Positions 10,316 to 23,429 of a DNA stretch of 64,000 nt are shown here, piece by piece (positions within the stretch are counted from its first letter, which is position 1; each line of letters starts with the position of its first letter). The DNA comes from Apophysomyces variabilis (taxonomy: Eukaryota; Mucoromycota; Mucoromycetes; Mucorales; Mucoraceae): assembly GCA_002749535.1 (NCBI GenBank), contig MZZL01000039.1:248001-312000 (forward strand), given 5' to 3'. The notes under the pieces were generated by a model, which ran no database searches, was not told the DNA's origin, and saw nothing but the letters and a program-made list of their open reading frames with translations. The translations under genes were made by a program, and so were the position numbers.

Positions 10316-12437
10316 ATGTGGAATGCGACGCACACGATCAATTCTCAGCATCGCTACTGTTATTGTGGACAAGATAGAAACCTGTTAGAAATATCAGTAC
10401 AATGTAAATGTAGGTAATAGTACAGCATAAAACAGATCCGCGCGGCTCATCGCTCTCTAAAACGGTACAGATTGCAAAGATTGGTTCCATGCGGAGTGTA
10501 TTTCAGTCAGCAATCCTCCCGATCTGCTTTTTACGACTAACTACATATTCGTGTGTGCACGTTGCAGCGATAGCCGAGTTGAATCGTTTGAACGTACGAC
10601 TGCTGGGTGGAAGGATATTTGTTCGACGACCATTGCCAACCTGATTTTGGAAGAAATTCTATGTCGTATTGGCACTGAAAACCGGGAGTTGTTCGAAAGC
10701 AAGAATGCTAGTCTCATGGATGAATGGCATCCGGAGCAATTTTATTTCAACAAAAAGGAGATTATTCCATATGTTGATAAACATTGGAAGAGCATTTGTA
10801 CGGAACGCGTCAGGACACCCACCTGGTAATTATTATTATGGCTGAAATCCGATCGACTTTCCCCGATCCGAAGGCTTACTTTATCTTTTAGGTGGGCCAC
10901 TCTCGGCAGTTGTCTGTATTCTTCCAAAGAAGTGTTTGTGGCTAGAGATGAGCGACAGCGATCGGCTGCTTCCGATTTTTGTTTGGTGGATGCGAATCTG
11001 TGGCATGTGCGTCCGACTATCCAGGTACTCGGATAAAAGAAAAACGTGAGCAACCTTTTTTGGTCTCTGACTCGTTCTAATAGTCTGGTGGCAAAGCACC
11101 TGTAGCTGTGCCTCGTTCAAGAGACAAACGTAAGACGGATGAGTCATTGGTGACACCACAGACCCCACCGCAACAACAGCATCGGCCACTGCGTGCTGAG
11201 GCCAAGTGGCGTTCCTCCACTCCCACTACTACGCCATCGCCACGCTCCTCCTCCCCCGTGTTGACGCCAACCACGCTGCCGGCCTTTCCAAGCTCCGCTA
11301 ACACAGACCACCCATTCAATCGGTTTGGCTTCAAGTACATTCCTTGTGAACCCTCTATATTGCCACTGGTGGCATATCAACAGGCAGAACATAGCCCGGG
11401 TGGCTGTACCATTAGTATTACGGATAGAAGCACTTATGTTTCTGTTACCAATGATGGTCTTACGGTAACAACCGACAAAGGATTTCGTATGTGTCGCGCC
11501 AATGTCGGTGTGAAGGAAGGGAATTGGTACTGGGAAGCCACTATCCAGCAAACGACTGAAAAAGGCAAATCACTTGATCCGCATGTACGAATAGGGTGGG
11601 CCAGACGAGAAGGTACAATTCTTTTATTGTGAAACAACTGCGAATTTGAAACTAAACCATTCACTTTTTGTAGCCTGTCTGAATGCACCGGTTGGATACG
11701 ATGCCTATGGATACGGTTACCGTGACTTAACTGGTGACAAACTTTTCTGTTCTCGGCCACAGAAGTACGGAGAACCATTTGGTGTGGGTGATGTGATCGG
11801 CCTATACATTTCATTGCCAAAAAGAGACAACCTTAAATTTAAAAGTCCTTCAAGGAAGAGAATCCCTATAGCATACAAGGATCGATTATGGTTCGAAGAA
11901 AAGGATTTCCGGCCAAGCAAAGAGCTCAAGGCATTGACCCATGACGATGAGAAGAAAGATGACGAAGAAGCTTATCAACCACGGACGATACCTGGATCTT
12001 CCATTACTGTCTATAAGAATGGCATTTCTCAAGGGGTAATGTTCGAAGATTTGATTGATTTCGAAGATTTTGGTCGATTACCTGAATTGGTATTGGCACA
12101 GCATAACAAGAAACGGAAAAAGCAGAAAAAGGACGGAAGCAGTATGCCTCGGATGCGGATGGAAGAGGATGAATATGATGGTATACGTGCGCAGCAATGG
12201 ACTGAAGACCCTCCCCTGGATGATGATGGTACTTTAGGCTACTACCCTGCTGTGAGTGTCTTCAAAGGAGGGATGGTACGGTGTAACTTTGGGCCGGATT
12301 TCCGATTTCCACCCCAAACAGAACAAGAATGGAAACCTATGAGTCAACGTTACAATGAGTACATGGCAGAGGAGTGTATGTGGGACATATTAGATGAAGT
12401 CTCACGGTACTCTCGCCGAGCTTGTAAAACCCTATAA
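10316..12437 (+). CDS. ASH2: Ash2, SPRY-domain subunit of the Set1/COMPASS histone H3K4 methyltransferase
   Basis: Core COMPASS subunit that stimulates H3K4 methylation. Exons 10316-10403, 10471-10825, 10892-11024, 11084-11612 and 11674-12437 sum to 1869 nt, 622 aa. The N-terminus has an atypical PHD-like finger (RYCYCGQ, CKDWFHAECIS, IFVCARCSD) followed by a winged-helix-like region, as in ASH2L. A Ser/Thr/Pro linker (TTTPSPRSSSPVLTPTT) precedes the SPRY domain. SPRY motifs include RANVGVKEGNWYWEATI, VRIGWARRE joined across an intron to ACLNAPVGYDAYGYGYRD, and GVGDVIGLYISLP. The C-terminus has VRCNFGPDFRFPP and ends shortly after, matching the family's overall length. The stop codon lies 122 bp before the lysyl-tRNA synthetase start, so the two genes are tightly packed in tandem. 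Confidence 0.93.
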
Positions 12438-12559
12438 TGTCGCAGCAGATGATGAAATCAACCAATCACACGTTACTGTCAGATAATCAACTTTTTTTTT
12501 CTTTAAAAGGAGCCAAAAAAATTTTCTTCGTTCCGCAACACTTTGTCTGTTTTTTGACC

Positions 12560-14550
12560 ATGTCTGAAATCGAAGCTAGCATCAATAAGGAGAACCTTCA
12601 ACAAGACCCCGTTACGGGTGAAATGATCTCAAAGTCGTAAGTATGCCAAATTAGGCTTCTTCGACACCGTCATTCATATCGCTCATTCGCGATTGTTTCC
12701 CCAGTGAATTGAAGAGACGCACCAAGCAACGTGAAAAGGAAGCCGCTAAGGCTGCTAAGGCTGCCGCCAAGCCTGCTGCTGCTGGCGCCAAGCCTAAGAG
12801 CGCAGAAGACAACGAGGAAGAATTGAACCCTAACGTGAGTTCACTAAAAAAAACCAACTGAAAAAAAAGGGGAAACAGGATCTTAAACAGAGCCATCTAC
12901 ATAGCAATACTTTGAACTGCGAAGCAAGACTATTCGCCATTTGCGCGAAACACAACAGCCCAATCCTTATCCTCACAAGTTCCAGGTCGAATTGAGCCTT
13001 CCTGATTTTATCGCCAAGTACCAACATTTGGAGACTGGTCAGCGTTTGGATGAGGAAGTTGTTGCCGTGGCTGGCCGTATCCACAACAAGCGTGCCTCAG
13101 GTGCCAAGCTGAGATTCTATGATTTGCACGGTGAGAATGTCAAGATCCAGATTATGGCTTCTGCTGAGGATGCTGGTGAGGACTACGCTGTTATTCACGA
13201 TATCCTTCGTCGTGGTGATATTGTCGGTGTGCGCGGTATTCCTGGAAAGACCAAGCGTGGTGAACTTTCTATTTTTCCCAAGGAAATTCAGCTTTTGTCT
13301 CCCTGTTTGCGTATGTTGCCCAAGGCCAACTACGGTTTCAAGGATCAGGAACTGCGATACCGTCAGCGTTACCTTGATTTGATTATGAACGGCAATGTCC
13401 GCGACAAGTTCATTACTCGTTCCAAGATCATTACACATCTTCGCGCTTTCTTGGACGAACGCGGTTTCTTGGAAGTCGAAACACCCATGATGAGCCAGAT
13501 TGCTGGTGGTGCCACAGCCAAGCCTTTCATTACTCACCACAACGATCTGAAGCTGGATATGTTCATGCGTATTGCTCCTGAACTGTATTTGAAGATGTTG
13601 ACCGTCGGTGGTCTTGACCGTGTCTATGAAATCGGTCGTCAATTCCGTAATGAGTCTATCGATCTTACCCACAACCCTGAATTTACCACCTGTGAGTTCT
13701 ACATGGCTTACGCTGATATGCACGATTTGATGGATATGAGCGAGGAGTTGTTGTCTGGTATGGTGAAGAAGTTGTTCGGTACCTACAAGATCCAATATCA
13801 TGCCAATGGTCCTGAGGAACCTGCCATGGAGATCGACTTTAGCCCTCCCTTCCGTCGTCTGGACATGATCGAAACTTTGGAAGAGAAGTTGAACGTCAAG
13901 TTCCCTTCTGGTGACCAGCTTCATACCGATGAGACCAACAAGTTCTTGTCTGATCTCTGCATTAAGCACAACGTAGACTGTTCCGCACCAAGAACCAACG
14001 CTCGCTTGTTGGACAAGGTAAGACGAGCATTTAACAGGAGAGATGGCATAAACTAAAAAATTTGTGTATATGATTCTAGCTCGTTGGTGAATTCATTGAA
14101 GTTGACTGTATCTCACCTACCTTTATCACCGGCCACCCTATGATGATGTCTCCCTTGGCCAAGAAGCATCGTTCTAAGCCTGGTCTTTGCGAACGTTTCG
14201 AATTGTTTGTCGCGACAAAGGAAGTTTGCAATGCATACACCGAGTTGAACGATCCATTTGACCAACGTGAACGTTTCGCACAGCAAGCCTTGGACAAGGA
14301 AGCTGGTGACGATGAAGCTCAAATCATTGACGAAAACTTCTGTCAAGCACTTGAGTTTGGTCTTCCACCTACTGGTGGCTGGGGTATGGGTATTGACCGT
14401 TTAGCCATGTTCTTGACCAACTCAAATAACATTAAGGTTTGTTTGTTTGGAGGGAGAGACGGGAGAGAGTTTTAGTGCGCGTAACTTATATGATGATTGC
14501 GTTTGTAGGAGGTCCTTCTTTTCCCTGCCATGAAGCCCGAAGAAAACTAG
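12560..14550 (+). CDS. KRS1: lysyl-tRNA synthetase, cytosolic class II
   Basis: Charges tRNA-Lys with lysine in the cytoplasm. Five exons (12560-12636, 12705-12834, 12905-14017, 14080-14436, 14509-14550) sum to 1719 nt, 572 aa. A Lys/Ala-rich N-terminal extension (about residues 27-60) is typical of eukaryotic LysRS and binds tRNA. The OB-fold anticodon domain includes [21 protein letters not shown]. Class II motif 2 is [20 protein letters not shown] and motif 3 is [14 protein letters not shown]. The last exon encodes only 13 residues ([13 protein letters not shown]), the expected C-terminus. No mitochondrial presequence is visible. Codon use in the body is strongly biased (GGT, AAG, CGT), as expected for a highly expressed gene. 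It converges on the USP gene at 14735. Confidence 0.96.
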
Positions 14551-14734
14551 ACTTATGGGTAGAAGTCCAAAAAAAACACAAATTTGACATTGCATCTCAA
14601 TAAAACTCGTTGCATCGGACAGACGATCAGTATGATGATTGAAATAGTAGTATAATATGGGAATGGGTCGCGCTACGAATCAGCAAAGGATTAAATCATA
14701 TGTACAAAACAGGGCTTTAAGAGTACATTTTGCA

Positions 14735-15602
14735 TTACTCGGATGGAGAACGAGCCGTGGATTGACTGGTAGTGTTATCTGCATGCGGTTTTGGTCTCAC
14801 AACAATGACCGTGCAAGGGCAATGGTGAACACAATAATCGCTGACACTGCCCAGTAATGTCCTGGAAGTGATAGGTTAGCTTTGCCCTCCATGAATTGAA
14901 TATTTTCTTCTTGCTCGTTTCTTTCCTGTATATTACCTTTTGACCACACCAAGATTCCTCGAACCCATCACAAGTGCATCTGCTTTTGTTTCGGTTGCTT
15001 TACGGACAATCTCTGTGCTGTAAATGCAAGTACACCCGCCAGCAAAGAGAAAGTTAGTTCTTTCTTTTTACCAATGGAGGTTATACGTACCCTGCATCAC
15101 CAATCATTGAAATTGCCTTGCATGCGATCTAAAATTCGGTTATTTAAAATGTTACATTCAACAAGAGGTAAAAAGCACGCTCTGTATTTCCTTACCTTTT
15201 TGTGTACGAGTTCGTGCGCAAATTCTCTGAGCAACCGATGACTATCTTGTCTTCGTAATTCGGCCAACTCATCCAAATACCCAGTCGCACTGATGTAGGG
15301 AGCGACAGGAATATCGATCGTGCGAACATGAACAAGAATAACCTATGCAATCAAAGGCAAGGGGTTCATATGTGGTATGATATGCGGTACGACAGGTGTA
15401 GCCTTTGAAACTTTTGGTTTACCATATCTGTTTCTGGCTGGATAAAGTGATGCATGGCCCAGTCAAAGACGGAGCGGCCCGAGTTCTCATCCAAGCTGAT
15501 GATCACTACCCGTTGAAGACGCTCCTGTTGTTCGACTTCTTGGTGCTGATAATGATGAACAAGAGAGTCTCTGCGCTCCGTTGGTGAATCCGTATTCGAC
15601 AT
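14735..15602 (-). CDS. universal stress protein (UspA fold)
   Basis: Small nucleotide-binding stress protein. Exons 15602-15423, 15342-15196, 15128-15091, 15017-14937 and 14861-14735 sum to 573 nt, 190 aa. Beta-1 reads RVVIISLDENSGRSVFDWA, followed by VILVHVRTIDIPVAPYI. The ATP-binding signature is ALVMGSRNLGVVKR then LLGSVSDYCVHHCPCTVIVVR, the classic G-x2-G-x9-GS pattern at the C-terminus. The N-terminal ~30 residues are polar and probably disordered. The role in fungi is poorly defined (oxidative or energy stress is an inference). A polar Ser/Thr tail ends the protein. All splice sites are GT-AG and the phases agree. Confidence 0.9.
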
Positions 15603-16568
15603 GATAGGGAAAAGAAAAAGTTTGAAACCAGAATAAAGAATCCATAGCGCTTCCGGGAGTTTACTGGCATTTTAAAGACTATGGCGGAATTGGAACTCCG
15701 TCTTTCTGTTTGCATGAAATCACTGTCACCCCATTTACTGAAATCTTTTAACCCGAGCGAAAAGGGCAATGGCGTGACCTTCAGCCACAACACGCCATTT
15801 TTCATTGAATGATGAATGAACCGAAAAACTTCCAATAGAAGCATGCAATATACGTTTCTTGACATTTCATTGCCGCAGTCCTCGTGACATATTCATGCCA
15901 TAAGAAAAGATGCAGATCTCTATCAGAAAAGATTTCAAAAGGGCTGCTACCAAAATAGGCATTATCTACGGTTTCATTTGTGATCCCGCTTTACCGCGAT
16001 CTGTACTGCCGGTTCAATTCCGAGTTTGCCTGGATAACCTTCGTGCTTCTGTTGGTATTGTCCAGGTAACGTAAGGTATAACGTTTTGCCATGGGCAACC
16101 ATGGTATCATAGACATTTCACTCAAAAATATCTCTCTTGCCTGATATGGATGGCAAGGCTTAACGAATGGAGCTATGGTCACACTGGACCGATGTTAGTA
16201 AAAAGGATATTCGTGAAGACGACGTCAAGACTTGCATGACTCTCAATTTCATACATGCTTAACAATACGCATGCGGCTTGTCATTTAACCGACATTGGTA
16301 CCCCTACAAGAACTGCATAGTATGAGCATACCAGAATTGAGCTGCAAACATATGGTAGCAGTTACCTTGACCAGCAGCCTCGTCCATGAATTACAATGGC
16401 GCTGACACTGTGTCCAAAGTGGACCATACATTGTGACAACAACCACTTGTATGCCTATTAAAAGAATACCCAGCGGCAAATTGAAGTTTCGTATATTTAT
16501 CAAAATTATCAGTGTATAGAGGGGTCGGCAAAAGAAGCAATGTAAATAAAAGCGAAGTATAAAAAAAT
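15603..16568. other. gene-free stretch between USP and PRP28
   Basis: This 966 bp region holds the USP promoter and the PRP28 3' flank. A minus-strand open frame at 16285-16503 starts with a hydrophobic segment (LGILLIGIQVVVVTMYG) that could be a membrane helix. No homology or convincing second exon was found, so I do not call it a gene. Nothing else stands out. Confidence 0.4.
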
Positions 16569-19372
16569 TTATTGGAATATAGTTTCTTCGTGTTTCTTCT
16601 TCGCCTTGGCTATACCTGGTCTTGTTTGTGCAGCCTCGTGATTCGCTAGTTCTGGCGGTACCTTGGATAAAGGCGACTTGGCAATCATTTGTTTGAGATC
16701 ATACATAACGTCAGCGTCATTGTTAGACAAGAACGTAATTGCAACACCTGATCGGCCAGCACGACCCGTACGACCGATACGATGTGTATAATCTAACCGT
16801 TTTGATAAGAATAGGAGCACTAATGCTATAAACTTTACCTTCAATCGTCTTGGCCATGTCATAGTTAATAACGAGTGATACGTTCTTCACATCGATACCA
16901 CGTCCCGCCACATCCGTTGCGACCAGCACATCGGCATTTCCGTTTTTAAGCTGCGCAAGGGCAGATTCTCTGTAAATCTCATATCAGATTCCGCTCAAAG
17001 TACGAACAATTATGCTTACCTCTGTTCCTGTGACTTACCACCGTGAAGTGTAACAGCATGGAAACCAAGTTTGTTAAGTGCCTTGGCAAGCGTGTCGACT
17101 CCTTTCTTTTGGTTCACAAAGATGATCATAGGCGGTTCATACATTCCGGAGTTAAGAATCTCGAGCAGACGGTCCCTAATTCAACGGATCAATAAAGAAA
17201 CATAGCATAACTTAAGCTTGTACCTTCTTCTGTTTTCATCATTGATCATCTCCACACGTTGTTCGACAGTTTCCACAGCTTGGCCGGCCGTACCAATGGT
17301 GACAACTGCCGGTCGGCGAAGATATTTCTTTGCTAAACGTTCGACAGCAGGCGGCATAGTAGCTGAGAACATAGTTGTTTGTCGATATTTACGGCCCCCA
17401 AATGTCTTCGTCATCGCCTCAGCATCCTCTGCTTCAGCTCCATCTGGTTTTACATTGGATACGGGAAGGGCATCCAGAATAAAGTTTACATCAGCTTCAA
17501 AGCCCATGTCAATCATACGGTCGGCTTCGTCCATAACGACATATGTGCACTGATTCAACACAAGGATACGACGATCCAAACAGTCCTTGAGACGACCAGG
17601 AGTAGCAATGATAATCTCTGCACCATTGCGAAGATTGAAAGATTGTTCTTCAATAGAGTGCTATGAGAAAATATGAGTATTGCAACTGCGGAGCATCCTT
17701 CATACTTACACCACCCACGATCGATACACATGTAAAGCCCATAGGTGTTGCGAATTTATGCGCTTCCTGTTCAATCTGCTGCGCCAATTCACGCGTAGGT
17801 GCAAGAATAAGAGCGTAAGGACCATCTGCCATGTTTTCCATGGTCAGCTTGGGAAGATCAGAGATATAAACCAATAGGGGAATGACAAACGATGCGGTTT
17901 TACCGGAACCTAATCAGTACGTGAGCATATTACTCTTCCTGGATTAACTGTCCTTTTCTTCAGTACCTGTTTCTGCAATACCAATGATATCGCGATTTTG
18001 GATACCAATAGGAATAGCTTGTCTTTGAATAGGAGTCGGCTCCTTATAACCAACTTGATCAATGATATTCAACATTCGTTCAGGTAAACCAGATTCTTCC
18101 CATGAACGAATAGGACGAGGTATACCACCACCTACAACAGTATGAGTTACTTCTTTAGGAGAGCATTATTAGCTACCTTTTGTCGTGATATTGAAGTCTT
18201 CCTTGAAAATACGCCAATCTCTTTCCACCATCTGATCCAATGGTTTCTCAGACCAGTGACGTTCGTCAAATCTAGTCTTGGCTTCCTTTCTCTTGTTCAT
18301 CTCAACCAATTCCCTATCACCATGTATTAGTGTTATAATCAACCTGACCGTCAAACCGTATACGTACGCTGCTCTTTCTTGCTCCTCTGTTGTTCGTCGC
18401 TCTTTCAGCATGCGACTGTAGAACTCGGATTGCTGTTTTTTCTGCTCTTTGATGTCGATTCCAGCAATATGACCACGCCCAAACATTTGGGCGTTATGCT
18501 TACTAGCATATAGTGGATTGAAATCATACGAGGTGTCTTCTCCTGCGTCCCAATCAAAGACGAACTTGCGCTCATTCATACGGCGGATCTTTCTCTTTTT
18601 TCGTTCGCCTCCAAAATAACGTTCCTAAGAAGATCGTCTTAGTTATTTATTTATCTACTGCCTTTGTACATACCCGAATAGCCTGTTTCTCTTTATCATT
18701 GAGCTCCGTCTCTTGGTCCTCCGAATCGACAGTCGAATCCCGTTCACGCCTTCTATCGTCCCGTTGCCGTGAGTCATATCGGTCAGATCGTCTATCTCTG
18801 TTATCACGATCATAGCGAGAATAACGTGATTGATCTTGCAACTTTCGATATTCGTCTTCTGCCTTTATGTCAAATTCTCTTCTGGCTTGTCGCTCCTCTT
18901 CCTGTTTTCTTCGTAATTCTTCTACCTCTTTTTGCCGTTTCTCTAATGCAAGCTTAGCACGCTCTTCTTTCGTCAGGAATTTGGGCTATATATTGTTGAT
19001 TAATACCCAAATGAGTGAACAGTACAACCGACAAACCTTGTCTGCTTCTTTCTTCGCCATCTCTTTCTTCTCTAAAAGTTCTTCTATGGAAACAGGCACT
19101 CTTTTCTTAGGCTGTTCTTCGGTTTTATCTTCTTCCATCATTGTAGCTTCATTTTTCTCTTCAATTTCAACCTTTTTGCCGTCAATTGGACGATCGGATC
19201 GTTTGTCATCTCTCAAACGATCATCACGATCATGCCTCGGTTTTTCACGTTTGTCGGTACGTCTACCGTTGTATCGCGACTCGTATCTATCATAATTTCT
19301 GTCTCGATCGTAAGAATCGGAAGCACTACGGCGTACAGGAGATCGAGAGCGTGAGTAAGGACGGGTGGGCAT
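16569..19372 (-). CDS. PRP28: Prp28 DEAD-box RNA helicase (U5 snRNP 100 kDa)
   Basis: Spliceosomal helicase that displaces U1 from the 5' splice site to let U6 pair. The N-terminus is Arg/Ser-rich ([15 protein letters not shown]) with many Arg-Asp dipeptides, as in metazoan and filamentous fungal Prp28. It is followed by the family-specific [18 protein letters not shown] and [11 protein letters not shown]. Helicase motifs in order: Q motif [11 protein letters not shown], Walker [10 protein letters not shown] (split by an intron), [25 protein letters not shown] in [17 protein letters not shown] in [20 protein letters not shown], and [13 protein letters not shown]. The stop is at 16569 after [10 protein letters not shown]. 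There are about nine short introns. The start at 19372 is chosen because the RS-rich tract begins there; an ATG at 19462 would add 30 residues unlike the family. Confidence 0.94.
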
Positions 19373-19673
19373 AGTCAAAGGGAAACTTGGAAAGTCAGGC
19401 TGCGGCTCCATGCCATCACTAATGCTGTTGCAGCCACTTAGATCACGTGATTTAACGAGCAAAGAGAAAAGAAACGGTGCACGTCTTTCTCTTTTAATTT
19501 TGGAGCGTCTGCCCTCTGCACATGTTACGCAAATTCGTTAACGGTTGCTATGCAACCTAATATGTTATCCCTTATTTGCATTGTTTTTTCCTAATAACTA
19601 TAATAAAACAACAAGTGTTTGCAAGTAACATGTTTTAAATCCTCTGTCATAGGTCCTGTTGTAAGGGTACGCT
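19373..19673. other. intergenic between PRP28 and alcohol dehydrogenase
   Basis: This 301 bp AT-rich gap separates two tandem minus-strand genes and should contain the PRP28 promoter. No other feature is seen. Confidence 0.4.
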
Positions 19674-21078
19674 TTAAGCTCGTCCTTTACCATTAATGAC
19701 GATCCTGTAGTGTGCTCTCCCATCTATCATGTTCTGCACTCCACGATTGACTTCATCCAATGAGTTTCCCACCGTTTCAATCCAAGGCCGCACGCCTTTT
19801 TGGCTGGCAAATGATAGCATTTCTCTTACATCTTCGTTGCTGCCAACGAAGCTACCGACCAAAGATATATGGCGGTAAACAAAAGGTACCGGGGATATAG
19901 AAAGTGGCTGTTCGGGAACATCAAACAGTACGCATTTTCCATGCAACTTGATCAGTTCCAGCAAAAGACTCCAGTTGGTTGATTTGCCAGATCCACAAAC
20001 AAGCAAATAATCGACACACTGCAGGTATTCTTTTGGCACAGAGTCTTCGATGACAACAAAGTCTGAAGCACCCAATTGCTTCGCTTCATCCGCTTTGGAC
20101 GTCGAAGACGAAAAAGCAATGATCCGTTCGCATTCCTTCGCTTTAGCCCATTGTATCTATCAGCAGTTTCCACGTTTAGCACTTATGGAACGTACTAGGA
20201 ACGAGTAACAAACCGCTAGATGTCCTAAACCTCCAATGCCGACAACACCCACTGATGACTCTTTGCCGATATTGTAATGCTTAAAAGGAAGATAGCTATA
20301 GATATTATTGTGAGAAAGGCGAATATGCTGTGTGCGAAATACATACGTTGTCAAACCTGCACAGAGACTGATAATATATATCACTTAGTGAAATAGCTCA
20401 AGAAGAATGGAAATGAATACCCACAGAGGTGCACCAGCTACGCTGTCAATGTTCTCCGGGATCTTAAATGCCCATGCTGCTTGAACTCTCACCTTTTCTG
20501 CGTAGCCCTGTTTAGTCCTTATGTTAATACTTACAATGGCAAGTTCCTTAACTTACTCCATAGGTTGTAAAGCCTTTGTAACTACCATTATAAGTGGTAA
20601 CTTTCAACGAACAGAACTGCCCGTTTTCGCTCTTGCATTCGGAGCAATCACCGCAGCTTCGGCATACAGGACTTACACCGACACGGTCACCTAATTGCAG
20701 TTCCGAAACTGCCGATCCAACAGCGGTAATGGTTCCAATGAATTCGTGTCCTGGAATGAGGGGATACGTGGCCCGCTTCCATCCCTGAAAGGTAATACAG
20801 GTCTACGCTTAGATTTCCTCATTTTCTTTTTGCCTCATTCCTCTTTCAACGTACGTTAGTCAATTGATGGATATCCGATCCGCAACTACCAAAGAAGTTA
20901 AGGCATGTAAACCTTGGGTCTGTAGGACTTACATTCCGCATGCCTCTACATGTACTTCTACTTCGTCTTCTTCCAGAGGTCGTGGTTCGAATTTGAACGA
21001 TTGAAGATACGTGTCTTTGTTGCCTGGGACGACAGGTTGCAATGCTGCATATCCGGTAAATTGGTCTGTGTTGGTCAT
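19674..21078 (-). CDS. zinc-dependent alcohol dehydrogenase, cinnamyl-alcohol/NADP-ADH type (MDR family)
   Basis: Medium-chain dehydrogenase/reductase, probably interconverting alcohols and aldehydes with NADP(H). Seen motifs: catalytic zinc ligands in ACGICGSDIHQL (split by an intron) and PLIPGHEFIGTI; structural zinc loop CRSCGDCSECKSENGQFC; Rossmann motif VVGIGGLGHLA. The ending RAHYRIVINGKGRA is typical of the CAD/ADH6 group. The start at 21078 gives MTNTDQFTGYAALQPV, a usual N-terminus. At least five short introns interrupt the gene. Substrate and cofactor specificity are family-level inference. Upstream lies the largest gene-poor stretch of the window. Confidence 0.9.
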
Positions 21079-22676
21079 GGAAACCGTACGAAGGCGTGTT
21101 TATTGCAATCTGAGGTCTGATGACTTGTTTCAGGGGTCCGGATACTATATCTTTTTTTTTTTAGATATCACATTTTCACCCCTGATATTTTCCTTTTGCC
21201 CAAAGCAGAGGCCACATATCGCGCTTGCAGCTTAGCTGTTCTGATATTGACGTTATTGATGCACGCACACTATGGCTCTAGTTTGCTCAAAACTCAAGAA
21301 CGGCAGAAATAATTTCTTTGAGTTCAGTGAACCGCTCGAAAAATCCGTTTAATCACGTACCACAAATGTAACCATCTGAATCTTTAAAAGAACTCATGTT
21401 TGTAGTGCTGATATTTTGTCAATTTCGATCTTGAGACAGCGAAAAAGATGCTACTCCACATCGATTGGACCACAGAGACTGACATATTTCGTAAAGATCC
21501 TTGGATGCAATGACCTCGCTATCCCAAAACGTAGCGCAGACTTTAGATACAAAAACACGGTGATGAACAACGACGTCTGTTGTCTGTACCTTCTCTGACG
21601 ATCGTTGATGGCATAGGCTACAGAATTAGCAAAACCATATCGTTACCAGCTATACACTCAGGCAAGCAAAAACAAAATACATCCATATCTTTAACTGAGA
21701 TTGACAAGTGCCCATCTATGGTTAAAACTAAACTTGGAATGCTTCTCTCTCCACTTCAGCCTGCCCCAGAGTTTTCCTACGAACCCTGAAAGGTGATTTT
21801 TATACTCATATTGCTCTGTTGACCTACCAACCCGCTTATGAAAGCAATCAACTGCATCTACCTTTTGTTGCTGATGTTGATCTTCTGTTTTCTTCAGCGG
21901 GCGAGTTTAATGTTTATAGCCCTGATCTCACAGCCGATGTTGGTCGTTGGATGTTCCTGCAAGGTGTAGTTTATGCGCAGTTTTTCTGGCTGTAGTAAAG
22001 GAAAATGTCGCACGCATTTCATGAACTTCTGTATTGCGTGATGATTTTTGACGCTGTCCTGTACGTTTTTGCTTTTTTCGTTTGCGATTCCCTTTCTTTT
22101 TCCCAACGATTTCGCTATGTATGCTTTTTCGACGGCGATCACTACCCTTTTCGACCATTAATAAATATTTGCAAGTTTCTCCTTAGTTCGCTGCCTGCCA
22201 TGGTAATGATAAAGATGATTTTGGCCTCTGGCAACGTGATAACAGTTGAAAAGGTCTTGTTGTTGCACAAAGAAGTAGTGCGAAGAGAGATCTCGCTTCC
22301 ACGTTTGTGGAAGAAGGTCATCTTCTTTTCGTCGACTAGTCCATAACCCCTTTTTTTGTCTTTTAGCCCTTTCTTTTGCCTTTTGCCTTTGTTATCTTGC
22401 GATCTTTGCTTTTCTCTTTTCTTCTATTATTTCGTTTTGTTTCGTTCCGTTCTCTTCGCGATATTTGATAGCCGCTTCCCTTCTTAATAACATTTGACCT
22501 AAACAAAATGATTGATTCATGCAAAATGTCAATGTCATTGTATCTGCAGAGCGTTGTACTAAAAGCACGTTGTTGGCAATTCAGCAAAACAAGATAAATT
22601 GTCTTGCATATATCGTTGACGTCCGATTTCTTTAGTTTATGTTGTAGTCGTATGATTTCATGCTTTGCCTTTTCTA

Positions 22677-22720
22677 CAGTAAACCCTCCTTAACTTCAAT
22701 CTTCGTTAATTCCAACCCTC
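22677..22720 (+). repeat. transposon terminal-repeat-like motif (Tc1/pogo type), solitary
   Basis: A TA dinucleotide at 22675-22676 is followed by CAGTAAACCCTCC and an AT-rich block. TA plus a CAGT start resembles the ends of Tc1/mariner/pogo elements. No inverted partner was found nearby. A related block in the same orientation occurs at 23046-23065 (18 of 20 bases identical to 22701-22720). Confidence 0.35.
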
Positions 22721-23045
22721 GCCTATCTTCAATCATTTTGAGATTCTCAAAGAACGCCTCACTAATTTTCAAGATTTTATGCCTATGGGAGGTTGAAATA
22801 GAATCCAGGTCTTTTTTTTATAACAAATTTTATATTAAATTGTACTAAAGTAGGATCAGTAAATACAGTTTATTGTTTGAAAATATCAAGCAGTTAAACT
22901 TTTTTTATTTAGTACTGCAGTAAAAACCGTAGCTGGATTAGACAGCTTGCAACTCATGGCGAGGTGTGAATAAGTGGCTGCTTAATGACTAGCTAATGCT
23001 TGATAGTGTCAAGTGCTTTTTACTCTAATGCAAGTTGTTGCACTT

Positions 23046-23065
23046 CTTCGTTAATTTCAACCCCC
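23046..23065 (+). repeat. second copy of the terminal-repeat-like block
   Basis: Matches 22701-22720 at 18 of 20 positions in direct orientation, 345 bp downstream. It supports decayed or nested copies of one element family. Confidence 0.3.
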
Positions 23066-23429
23066 ATACATTTTCCATCAATGGACTCTAACCAAGTGCA
23101 AAGCCCTTTTCATACTTTTTTGCTTTATTATAAATCGCTCAGAGCTTCTGCGCATGACAGAAGAATGAATTTACTGTGTTTATTCCTATTTGTCTGCGTG
23201 TTTCTATTTTTTATTTGCGGACTGGGATTCAAGTTTTTGCGGAATCCAAAAAATGCTTTTGCATGATTGGATGAAAATATTTGCGGTCAGACTACCCTTC
23301 TTTTCGTACAGTCGTGTCTATGTTCACAATCACTGAGATAGTTTGTTTCAAACCACAGCAAGACGAGTTTATTTAAAGAAGTGGTTCTCTATTTTTGCAT
23401 CTGAAGAAAAAGCCTTCAGAGTGTCTGAT

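Noticed and set aside
13097..13969. 290-residue open frame antisense to KRS1
   Set aside because: It lies opposite the strongly codon-biased lysyl-tRNA synthetase. Such bias creates long antisense frames, and the translation shows no domain.
15991..16182. 63-residue minus-strand frame
   Set aside because: It is short, shows no homology, and lies in the USP-PRP28 intergenic region with no supporting splice partners.
16285..16503. Small minus-strand frame with a hydrophobic N-terminal segment
   Set aside because: There is no recognisable family. Tested splice extensions give only a few extra residues or stops.
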